Below, in pieces: positions 35,944-47,900 of a stretch of 64,000 nt of DNA. The DNA lies in contig NC_092679.1 in NCBI RefSeq assembly GCF_964355755.1, positions 21,886,432 through 21,950,431 on the forward strand, read 5' to 3'. Made by a program: the position numbers and the translations under genes. The DNA is from Antedon mediterranea (taxonomy: Eukaryota; Echinodermata; Crinoidea; Comatulida; Antedonidae). The notes below the pieces were generated by a model, which saw nothing but the letters and a program-made list of their open reading frames with translations, was not told the origin of the DNA and searched no databases. Numbering within the stretch: the stretch's first letter is position 1; each line of letters starts with the position of its first letter.

Positions 35944-38900
35944 ATGAGAGGGAAGGGAAAACGACAGAGAAATAAAGGAGGAATGCGTGGTCGTGGCAGA
36001 GGTAGAGGTTCGAAAAAACGACGTGTTGACATCGGTCAACAGCAACGACCAGAAAACCACAACTTCACGGCTGGGAGTGCACTCCAGGCGACGAATTCAC
36101 ACGGGGCAACTCGGTAAGTCGTGGTGGTCAGTTCGACCCAAATGTAAATAATGACATGTATTGACGGATGCTAGTCAAGTCGCCCCATACAAAGTCGCCC
36201 CTTACACAGTCGCCCCAAAACAAAGTCGCCCCATCGCAAAGTCGCCCCATCGCAAAGTCGCCCCATCGCAAAGTCGCCCCAACGCAAAGTCGCCCCATCA
36301 CAAAGTCGCCCTATCGCAAAGTCGCCCTATCGCAAAGTCGACCTAAAACGTTAAAAAATAGTTTACAAGTGCGTAAAATGTTGCAATGATAGTCTCAGGT
36401 CACACGATCGGCACGCACCCCCATCAGAGAGGAAGCCCCCGACTAATCACTCTGCGGTCGCACTCTAACGTGCTAGCTTACAAGAGGGAAACCCCCGTAA
36501 TTACTCCGCCGTTACAACGCACCATCTGAAGATGCGGAAACCCCGCCGGAGTTTTACGATGATATCAGTCGCGTTCGAAATCGGTTGCGTTTAATTTTGG
36601 TCGCGATAAAATGATGTTATACGATCTAGATTATTTTTACTTTTGGTTGATGAATATTTATTATTATTATTAAGCCTATATTAATAATTTGTAAACATAG
36701 TTTAAGATTATAGTATTATCCAGCATAATGTCATTTAACAATACATAATTATTTAAATGTGAAATATTTTATAGGAAACGTAGGCTACGTCTGTGTCTTT
36801 TATTTTATATGCAACAAATTACGTAAAACAATTTATTTATAAACATTCAGTTTACTATTATATACATAACAATGAACATTGATTGGAAAGGCAATGAACA
36901 TTGATTGGAAAGGCAATCCCATCATTATATCCATTATAAAATTGCATCATATCACCACTATATGTCGTAAATGATGACGTGCGTGTGTGTATTCGTCGTA
37001 CGTCCGTCGTGTACGTATTATTCCGTGCCTCTTCACTGTCTTGTTTAATTTAAAATTAAATAAACACCCGATATTTATTAGGCATGATAATTAGAATGTT
37101 CTATAACCAAAAGGGTTGAAAAGAATTTCTTCAGTAAAATTATCATTGTGCTGTTGAATAAAAGGCGACTCGCCATCTGAAACATTCTCTGAAACCAATC
37201 GGAGCTGCGCCTTCGGGTATCTGTTTCCTCACAGCTGCTACGTCTTTCTGCTGACCGTCGGGGATTTCCCTTTTTAAAAAACACGCACACGATACTGTAC
37301 GATGGTTTTTCCATGGTCAAAATGTAGCGTTTTAATTTTACTAAAATACCTGCATGTAAAACAATCATATCGGCGATGAAATCCTTTTTTTTTTTTATTT
37401 CTTCATTTTGAAAAGTCATTATAAAATTAAGACACATAACTTGTCAATAAATGCAAAATGATCAATAAGTAGCCTATAACACTCATTGTCTCACAACACT
37501 GTTATTTTTTTAACTACTGTAAATCTATACGAAGGCCTACTACACATTTATACATTTATTATATTATCCTAAAAAATTAGCTGGTATCCACGCGTAGGTT
37601 GAAGAAAGATTCGTAATTTTGGCTCTGGTAACTAATTTTAAAATCATATTAAATTAACATTTTCGAAACTATAAATCAGGGATAATCTTTTTAGGGACTA
37701 TTTTTTTAATGATTTTTAAAAAGCACATCACTCCATTAAAACCTGTAAAATAAAAATTAAAACACAAATTATGTATACAATAGGATAAACATTATAATGT
37801 ATACGACATTTAGCGCGACCAAAGTAACAACGCAATCGATATCAAACGCACCCAAAACTCATCTCTTCAGAGAAGCATAATCGCACGCTACTACTTGCAC
37901 AGATCTTGGAAAACACAGCGCTTTGAAACCTTTGTCTCTTGCGCTTTATAAATGTTATTTATTATTATTATTATTAAAACCGTGGGCGACTTTGCAATGG
38001 GGCGACTTTGCGTTGGGGCGACTTTGCGATGGGGCGACTTTGCGATGGGGCGACTTTGTAATGGGGCGACTTTGCGATGGGGCGACTGTGCCGGGGCGAC
38101 TTTGTTTTGGGGCGACTTGGTATGGGGCGACTTTGCGATGGGGCGACTTGACTGAATCCCGTATTGACATGATAATCTTTGGGTTTTATGATATAAAGTG
38201 TTATCAAGTACATGCTAACATAATATTAAATGTTATTGTGATATTTGATAAATTTAATTGTACGTTTTATACATTTTTTAATATAAAAAATAAAAAACTG
38301 TTCAACTACTGACTGATTCTGTTTTTCCTGAAACTCCTGAAGACCCTCCTCTGTGATACTGATAAGTGATGTTGTTGTTGTTGACACGTTGTGATGAATG
38401 ACAGGGAAAAAATATATAAAAGTTAAATTTAAACTAAAGAAAGCATCTTACCTTAACATACTTGACTGTCAAGTTGACATCATTTCAAAACCCTCCCAGG
38501 CGATACTGGTATTATTTGTAATTTACCAAAAAATGATTAATTCATTTTATTGTTTACAGCAATTTGAAGAGCAGAAAAGTTCCACCTTCATTGCTACAGC
38601 AAACAGAAGTAAGAATAATGACATTTATAAATTGTAATAATATAATAATCAAAGTTACAAATTACAAATATATTTTTTAATTTATTTATGTTTGTCATGT
38701 TTTAGTTTGGTTGTGATAAATCAATTAGACAACCTAATTTTTTCTTAGCTAACTTTTAATGTTATGTATTAAAATAATTGTTTTGTATACAATTTTCATT
38801 TTTATCATTCATACTGTATGGATATTAATTTTGGATATAACTCATTTTACCTTTTCTAGGAAAATTGGAGTTCAGAAAGTGAGGATGAAAATCCACTTTA

Positions 38901-41900
38901 TCAACTTCTTTCATCATTTGGTGACAGAAAATTGACAAATAGTAGGTTTAAAAAATGAAAATAGAATTTTGTTTTCATATGCATCCAACAGAGAGTAACT
39001 TGCCAATTACAGGATGGATACTATTTTATAATTTTTCTCATTAGTCTTATTGTTTGAGCATTGGGAGTGGAGTTGTGAGTTTCAACCCTGGGACCAAGTC
39101 AGGATTGAACCCTGGGAATAAGTCAGTATTGAACCCTGGGACCAAGTCAGGATTGAACCCTGGGACCAAGTCAGGATTGAACCCTGGGACCAAGTCAGGA
39201 TTGAACCCTGGGAATAAGTCAGTATTGAACCTTGGCATTGGGTCAGGATTGAACCCTGGAACCAAGTCAGGATTGAACCCTGGGACCAAGTCAGTATTGA
39301 ACCTTGGCATTGGGTCAGGATTGAACCCTGGGACCAAGTCAGGATTGAACCCTGGGACCAAGTCAGGATTGAACCCTGGGAATAAGTCAGTATTGAACCT
39401 TGGCATTGGGTCAGGATTGAACCCTGGGACCAAGTCAGGATTGAACCCTGGGACCAAGTCAGGATTGAACCCTGGGAATAAGTCAGTATTGAACTCTGGC
39501 ATTGAGTCAGGATTGAACCTTGCAATTCAAAGGCAAACATGTTACCACCAAGCTACAGCTCCACTACTAGTTTACAATACCAATTAGATATTTTCTTATT
39601 TTCCTACTTCTACTACTCAGCTGGCCAGTATGAAGATGTAGATGAGGAAAAGGAAGAAGAAGATTCAAGTATTTATAGTGAAAATGGTAAATGTTTTAAA
39701 TACTGTAAGGCCATGAGCAGGCAACACAAATTCAGTTGAATACATTCTAATAATTATCCATCTGTCTGGTAAAAAAACTCTAACTTTGTTCGAACAACGC
39801 TTTTGTTTATAAAACAGTGCATTCAAACATATACAATACAGTACAGTTACAAAAATAAATTGCATCAAAGCCAAACATATATAAACTGTAAGAACAGCAG
39901 CAAATACATTTAAATATATAAAAATAGAATTACAGCCAATATTTAAAGCCCCCTTCCCTACGTTTTTTAGATCTAATTTAAGATCACAAACTATATTTAA
40001 TGTAAAAATAATACTATATGGTCCTATTGCGATAACTTTTTTCATCTTTAAACGGTTAAAAATACGGCTATAAATCCCAAAATGCATTGCGCGCGGATTG
40101 ATATTTTTGTTTTTCACCTGTAATTCGCCCACTTTTCGATCGATCGTGAGGCCAAAACAAATGGAAGACTCCTAACTTTTCAGCGAAAATACCGGGTTTT
40201 GCCCAATTTGTATCAACGGAGTCTGGAAAAAATAGAAAGACAATTAATGCAGCAACTATACAACGTCAGGCTAGGTATATAGCTAGCGTACGATGTTCGT
40301 ACGTTACCGATGTTTACCAGCTAGGCCTACAAAACTAAGCCTAGCTAGGCTAGGCCTAAGACCGTCCACGAGAGGTCGATCGCCGCGAGCTACTTAGGTA
40401 GTGCATTGTTTCTCACTTTTTATCATAATTTACCATAAAACGTACATTTAAGACAAGGAATGACATGGTTTAATGTTTTTAAAGTGATATATATGTATTA
40501 TTTTCCAAAAAACGTCCAAAATTGCAGGGAAGGGGTCTTTAACTCAAAGTGGAGATTTTTTCAAGCCTATTAGTATTAGTTAACTATTTGAAAAAGATTA
40601 TTTTTTATAGCAAGTTTTTTTCTTCAAATATTTGTTGCAGATGTAGATAGTATTGAGAACATAGATTTGGAAGGTAAGGAAAATATAATTGCAGATGATG
40701 AAGAGATTAATGATTTAGAAGATGATAGTGATGAGGAAGATGAAGACATCGAAGATGAGGATGCAAAAATTAATGAAGCATTTTCAACTGAGGAATTAAC
40801 AGCAGATGACTACAAGGGTAATTTTCATCTGAATTTTTCCAACCCAACCGTTATATGATCCTGTTACAAATTCATTTTCAACTTATGGTATTTGTTGCCA
40901 GTTATGAATTCAGCAACTACCTACCTATTTAACCAAGATCATTAAGAGTGTGTTTTAGGTTTTGAACTTCTGATCATGGGATCAGGATTTCAAATCAAAC
41001 GTCAATCATTTCGTTTTCATGTGGCTATACTCACATATCGATTGGCATTTGATTTTCCTGGAGCAGAACCGTGCCGGAACAGGTGTGAAAACCCCTTTAT
41101 GCTTGCTTGTAATTTGAAGCAAGAAACTTTACTTATGTTTGTCGCTCTTCACACAGGTTTAAGCACAATTGTGCTGATAACTAGCTGCATAGAGCTACAT
41201 TCACACTAGTTTCATTTCACAGAATGGAAGACCGCACTGAAAATAGGCAATCATATACAGAATTAAGCGTCATCCATTCCGATGGAACAAATCTAAATGC
41301 AGCTTTTTTATGTGTGCTGTCCATACAGATTTGATCCAATGACGCACAGTAATAGTGTGCAGCTTTGAATAACAAGTGCTATATAAGACATGACATGATT
41401 ATTAATAATAACTTAGAATTACAATTATATAATATTATTTTATAGACCCCTTTTTCAAAAGAGTTAATCACACCATGACCCAAGAGGATGTAGAAAAGCT
41501 AAAGAAAAAGGCAAATGCTACTGAAATGAAGGTAAACAACAAGAACTGTAGTGTGGCTAGCCAATTTATAACAGTTCTAGACATTGATTAAAAATGCAAG
41601 CGACAGACTGATTAAATATAAGTTTACTTTACTGTGTCATAAAACGAATAATAAATGTTTTGTATTTGTTGAATTGGGAAATTTTCATCAGCGAGAGAGC
41701 CACTAAGTGCTCAGTCATTTGACATAAACATGCATTTCCCAAAAAAAGCAGTTTAGTATAGAGCTTCACAAAACACACACTTTATCTTAAAGACATATTA
41801 TGTTTTTTACATGCCTATAAAGCTAGTTAATTCAGCTATTAAAAGGTGTAATTTTATTGTAATCTTGTTAATGAACTAGTATGTTAAGGCTAACATTAGT

Positions 41901-44900
41901 GTCACTTTGTGAAAACACGCAATCTATTTAATGCGTGTAGTGTCTATAGCCGCATTAGTGTCACTTTGCGGCGGCGCCTACGATATTGCCGCCTTGTTCA
42001 ATAGTAAATAAAATCTTTTAAATAAATCTTTTAACTCATGAAAATAGTATTCCCTGTCGTTTCATTATTTGTATACAGCGTGTATTTTGTAAAAAAAATA
42101 AATTGTGTTCTTTGTTTATTTCAGTGGCCACAGCTGGGTAAATTGAAATTCTACACACATGAAGAAAATGATTCACATCCAAGAATATATAAAGAAAAAT
42201 CACTAGCCAAGCTTTATGTAAGTTAGTAAAGATTGAGAAATCTCTGAAATTTATCCTCAAAACTGAAATTGTCTGTGAATATGGAATCTCTGAAATTTGT
42301 CCTTAAAACTGAACTTGTCTGTAAACACGAAATCTCTGAAATTTGTCATGCTCAAAACTGTACTGTCTAAAAAGATGCCCAAACGTGGCCAAAAGTTCAA
42401 ATGAGTTTGTGTGCCTAAAACAGTCTTGTTTTCCTTACCCAGGTCCGCAAGAAGGTATCGGTGCGATGGTCTGAACTCAATCAGAAGCAGCTTGAATCTG
42501 ATACACCTGAAGAGATGTTTTGTCCCTTGCAAAGAGAGGTCTTCTCTATCATGAACAACTACAATGCAAGTATATCTATTTTGAATTTCACCCTTTTTCG
42601 CACCTGCAAAATGTAACTTGTAACCAGGTTTGCATCGTGTGAAGACAATTTTGTGGAAAATCTCTCAAGATTTCACAAGGGACCTCTCTGAAATTTCGAC
42701 AAGAAAAACACAGATGAAAGGTATATTCTTGTTTAAGATGTTCCGAGTTCTTACTGCACGCGCATGTATTGCAATGGTATTAAACTGACCAATCATAGCA
42801 CTCAAAAAGCGAGTAACTATGTTTCTACCAAGATTTCTCGCAGTATATAAACCTGTAATAAATTGGGAGATCAAACCTGGTTACACAAGTTGTAACAATT
42901 TATTCAGATGTGAAATGTTAATAGTCTCAAAAACTTGCTTAAACTTTCTCGTTTTGTTTAAATGATGATGTATTACTGGTAATCCATAAGAAGCAACAGT
43001 TAAATCAATTCTAATAATATAATTTGTATATAATTTATTTATAGCGATAAATTAATTGATCATTTATTCTTATGAATTCTTAACAAATATAACCATTTAA
43101 ACAATGGTTTTGCATTCCATGTGCTCTTGTTTTACATTTCACATAAATTACGCTTTTCAGAAATTATGAACAGTCTATATGAAATCTCTTAATTGTTGAC
43201 TTTTTTTTTTTTCAATTCAACAGGATATTTTATTTTGCAATAGGACACATGTAAATGCCGAAGAACTCCGCAATGCATACTGTCTACACGTTCTCAATCA
43301 TATGATTAAGTGAGTTTTACTATGTTTTTTATCTGTGTAATATAGAAAAACAAATTGAATGGAGATATTATTTAACTGATTTTCTACTAATAATTATATA
43401 GCCTTGCTAACAGAAAAGTATGAATAAAAAATGCATGCAATTTCTACAAACATGTAATTCTCAATTACAAAAATTAAAGCCAATCTTATATTTCGTCAAA
43501 GTTTTGACATGTCAGGCTTAGGCGACATTTTTTAAAGATACATTAACTATTCTTTGTAATGATGATTTTTGTTTTTTGACTTCATAGATCCAGACAAGTT
43601 GTACTAAAACACAACACTATGTTGTCTCAGGATCCAAATCTTGATGCAGAGTAAGTAAAATGTGAACCAGTTTGGTTATTGTGAACCAGCTTGGTTATTG
43701 TGAACCAACTTGGTTATTGTAAACCAGCTTGGTTATTGTGAACCAGCTTGGTTATTGTGAACCAGCTTGGTTATTGTGAACCAGCTTGGTTATTGTAAAC
43801 CAGCTTGGTTATTGTGAACCAGCTTGTTTATTGTGAACCAGCTTGGATATTGTGAACCAGCTTGGTTATTGTGAACCAGCTTGGTTATTGTGAACCAGCT
43901 TGGTTATTGTGAACCAGCTTGGTTATTGTGAACCAGCTTGGTTGTTGTGAACCAGCTTGGTTGTTGTGAACCAGCTTGGTTGTTGTGAACCATCTTGGTT
44001 ATTGTGAACCAGCTTGGTTATTGTGAACCAGCTTGGTTATTGTGAACCAGCTTGGTTATTGTGAACCAGCTTGGTTATTGTGAACCAGCTTGGTTATTGT
44101 GAACCAGCTTGGTTATTGTGAACCAGCTTGGTTATTGTGAACCAGCTTGGTTATTGTGAACCAGCTTGGTTATTGTGAACCAGCTTGGTTGTGGTGAACC
44201 AGCTTGGTTGTGGTGAACCAGCTTGGTTGTGGTGAACCAGCTTGGTTGTTGTGAACGAGCTTGGTTATTGTGAACCAGCTTGGTTATTGTGAACCAGCTT
44301 GGTTATTGTGAACCAGCTTGGTTATTGTGAACCAGCTTGGTTATTGTGAAATAGCTTGGTTATTGTGAACCAGCTTGGTTATTGTGAACCAGCTTGGTTA
44401 TTGTGAACCAGCTTGGTTATTGTGAACCAGCTTGGTTATTGTGAACCAGCTTGGTTATTGTTAACCAGCTTGGTTATTGTTAACCAGCTTGGTTATTGTT
44501 AACCAGCTTGGTTGTTGTGAACCAGCTTGGTTATTGTGAACCATCTTGGTTATTGTGAACCATCTTGGTTATTGTGAACCATCTTGGTTATTGTGAACCA
44601 GCTTGGTTATTGTGAACCAGCTTGGTTATTGTGAACCAGCTTGGTTATTGTGAACCAGCTTGGTTATTGTGAACCAGCTTGGTTATTGTGAACCAGCTTG
44701 GTTATTGTGAACCAGCTTGGTTATTGTGAACCAGCTTGGTTATTGTGAACCAGCTTGGTTGTGGTGAACCAGCTTGGTTGTGGTGAACCAGCTTGGTTGT
44801 TGTGAACGAGCTTGGTTATTGTGAACGAGCTTGGTTATTGTGAACCAGCTTGGTTATTGTGAACCAGCTTGGTTATTGTGAACCAGCTTGGTTATTGTGA

Positions 44901-47900
44901 ACCAGCTTGGTTATTGTGAACCAGCTTGGTTATTGTGAACCAGCTTGGTTGTTGTGAACCAGCTTGGTTGTTGTGAACCAGCTTGGTTGTTGTGAACCAT
45001 CTTGGTTGTTGTGAACCATCTTGGTTATTGTGAACCATCTTGGTTATTGTGAACCAGCTTGGTTATTGTGAACCAGCTTGGTTATTGTGAACCAGCTTGG
45101 TTATTGTGAACCAGCTTGGTTATTGTGAACCAACTTGGTTATTGTGAACCAACTTGGTTATTGTGAACCAACTTGGTTGTTGTGAACCAGCTTGGTTGTT
45201 GTGAACCAGCTTGGTTGTTGTGAACCAGCTTGGTTGTTGTGAACGAGCTTGGTTGTTGTGAACCAGCTTGGTTGTTGTGAACCAGCTTGGTTGTTGTGAA
45301 CCAGCTTGGTTATTGTGAACCAGCTTGGTTATTGTGAACCAGCTTGGTTATTGTGAACCAGCTTGGTTATTGTGAACCAGCTTGGTTATTGTGAACCAGC
45401 TTGGTTATTGTGAACCAGCTTGGTTATTGTGAACCAGCTTGGTTATTGTGAACCAGCTTGGTTATTGTGAACCAGCTTGGTTATTGTGAACCAGCTTGGT
45501 TATTGTGAACCAGCTTGGTTATTGTGAACCAGCTTGGTTATTGTGAACCAGCTTGGTTATTGTGAAATAGCTTGGTTATTGTGAAATAGCTTGGTTATTG
45601 TGAACCAGCTTGGTTGTTGTGAACCAGCTTGGTTGTTGTGAACCATCTTGGTTGTTGTGAACCATCTTGGTTGTTGTGAACCATCTTGGTTATTGTGAAC
45701 CATCTTGGTTATTGTGAACCATCTTGGTTATTGTGAACCATCTTGGTTATTGTGAACCAGCTTGGTTATTGTGAACCAGCTTGGTTATTGTGAACCAGCT
45801 TGGTTATTGTGAACCAGCTTGGTTATTGTGAACCAGCTTGGTTATTGTGAACCAGCTTGGTTATTGTGAACCAGCTTGGTTATTGTGAACCAGCTTGGTT
45901 GTGGTGAACGAGCTTGGTTGTGGTGAACGAGCTTGGTTGTGGTGAACCAGCTTGGTTGTTGTGAACCAGCTTGGTTATTGTGAACCAGCTTGGTTATTGT
46001 GAACCAGCTTGGTTATTGTGAACCAGCTTGGTTATTGTGAAATAGCTTGGTTATTGTGAACCAGCTTGGTTATTGTGAACCAGCTTGGTTATTGTGAACC
46101 AGCTTGGTTATTGTGAACCAGCTTGGTTGTTGTGAACCAGCTTGGTTGTTGTGAACCAGCTTGGTTGTTGTGAACCAGCTTGGTTGTTGTGAACCAGCTT
46201 GGTTGTTGTGAACCAGCTTGGTTGTTGTGAACCATCTTGGTTATTGTGAACCATCTTGGTTATTGTGAACCAGCTTGGTTATTGTGAACCAGCTTGGTTA
46301 TTGTGAACCAGCTTGGTTATTGTGAACCAGCTTGGTTATTGTGAACCAGCTTGGTTATTGTGAACCAGCTTGGTTATTGTGAACCAGCTTGGTTATTGTG
46401 AACCAGCTTGGTTGTTGTGAACCAGCTTGGTTGTTGTGAACCAGCTTGGTTGTGGTGAACCAGCTTGGTTGTGGTGAACCAGCTTGGTTGTGGTGAACCA
46501 GCTTGGTTGTTGTGAACGAGCTTGGTTATTGTGAACGAGCTTGGTTATTGTGAACGAGCTTGGTTATTGTGAACGAGCTTGGTTATTGTGAACCAGCTTG
46601 GTTATTGTGAACCAGCTTGGTTATTGTGAAATAGCTTGGTTATTGTGAAATAGCTTGGTTATTGTGAACCAGCTTGGTTGTTGTGAACCAGCTTGGTTGT
46701 TGTGAACCAGCTTGGTTGTTGTGAACCAGCTTGGTTGTTGTGAACCAGCTTGGTTGTTGTGAACCAGCTTGGTTGTTGTGAACCAGCTTGGTTGTTGTGA
46801 ACCATCTTGGTTATTGTGAACCAGCTTGGTTATTGTGAACCAGCTTGGTTATTGTGAACCAGCTTGGTTATTGTGAACCAGCTTGGTTATTGTGAACCAG
46901 CTTGGTTATTGTGAACCAGCTTGGTTATTGTGAACCAGCTTGGTTATTGTGAACCAGCTTGGTTATTGTGAACCAGCTTGGTTATTGTGAACCAGCTTGG
47001 TTGTTGTGAACCAGCTTGGTTGTGGTGAACCAGCTTGGTTGTGGTGAACCAGCTTGGTTGTTGTGAACCAGCTTGGTTGTTGTGAACCAGCTTGGTTGTT
47101 GTGAACCAGCTTGGTTATTGTGAACCAGCTTGGTTATTGTGAACCAGCTTGGTTATTGTGAACCAGCTTGGTTATTGTGAACCAGCTTGGTTATTGTGAA
47201 CCAGCTTGGTTATTGTGAACCAGCTTGGTTATTGTGAACCAGCTTGGTTATTGTGAACCAGCTTGGTTATTGTTAACCAGCTTGGTTATTGTTAACCAGC
47301 TTGGTTATTGTTAACCAGCTTGGTTATTGTGAACCAGCTTGGTTATTGTGAACCAGCTTGGTTATTGTGAACCAGCTTGGTTGTTGTGAACCAGCTTGGT
47401 TGTTGTGAACCAGCTTGGTTGTTGTGAACCAGCTTGGTTGTTGTGAACCAGCTTGGTTGTTGTGAACCAGCTTGGTTGTTGTGAACCAGCTTGGTTATTG
47501 TGAACCAGCTTGGTTATTGTGAACCAGCTTGGTTATTGTGAACCAGCTTGGTTATTGTGAACCAGCTTGGTTATTGTGAACCAGCTTGGTTATTGTGAAC
47601 CAGCTTGGTTATTGTGAACCAGCTTGGTTATTGTGAACCAGCTTGGTTATTGTGAACCAGCTTGGTTATTGTGAACCAGCTTGGTTATTGTGAACCAGCT
47701 TGGTTATTGTGAACCAGCTTGGTTATTGTGAACCAGCTTAGTTGCTGTGAACCAGCTTGGTTGCTGTGAACCAACTTAGTTATTGTATACCAGCTTGGTT
47801 ATTGTGAACCAGCTTGGTTATTGTGAACCAGCTTGGTTATTGTGAACCAGCTTGGTTATTGTGAACCAACTTGGTTATTGTGAACCAGCTTGGTTATTGT

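Noticed and set aside
37078-37437. 119-residue frame on the - strand inside the foldback-like element
   Set aside because: No recognisable transposase or other domain, and AT-rich random composition; kept only as something to test.
36161-38312. Several frames encoding [14 protein letters not shown] or [13 protein letters not shown] repeats
   Set aside because: They translate the 16-bp arrays of the foldback-like element, with no start context or homology.
39047-39587. Long open frames on both strands encoding FNPDLVPG- or LNPGTKSG-like repeats
   Set aside because: Artefact of a 24-bp tandem repeat without stops; it lies in a UTP25 intron.
41187-41370. Possible MITE with AGCTACATTCACACTAG and TAGTGTGCAGCTTT ends
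   Set aside because: The inverted ends match only in short pieces and no target duplication is visible.
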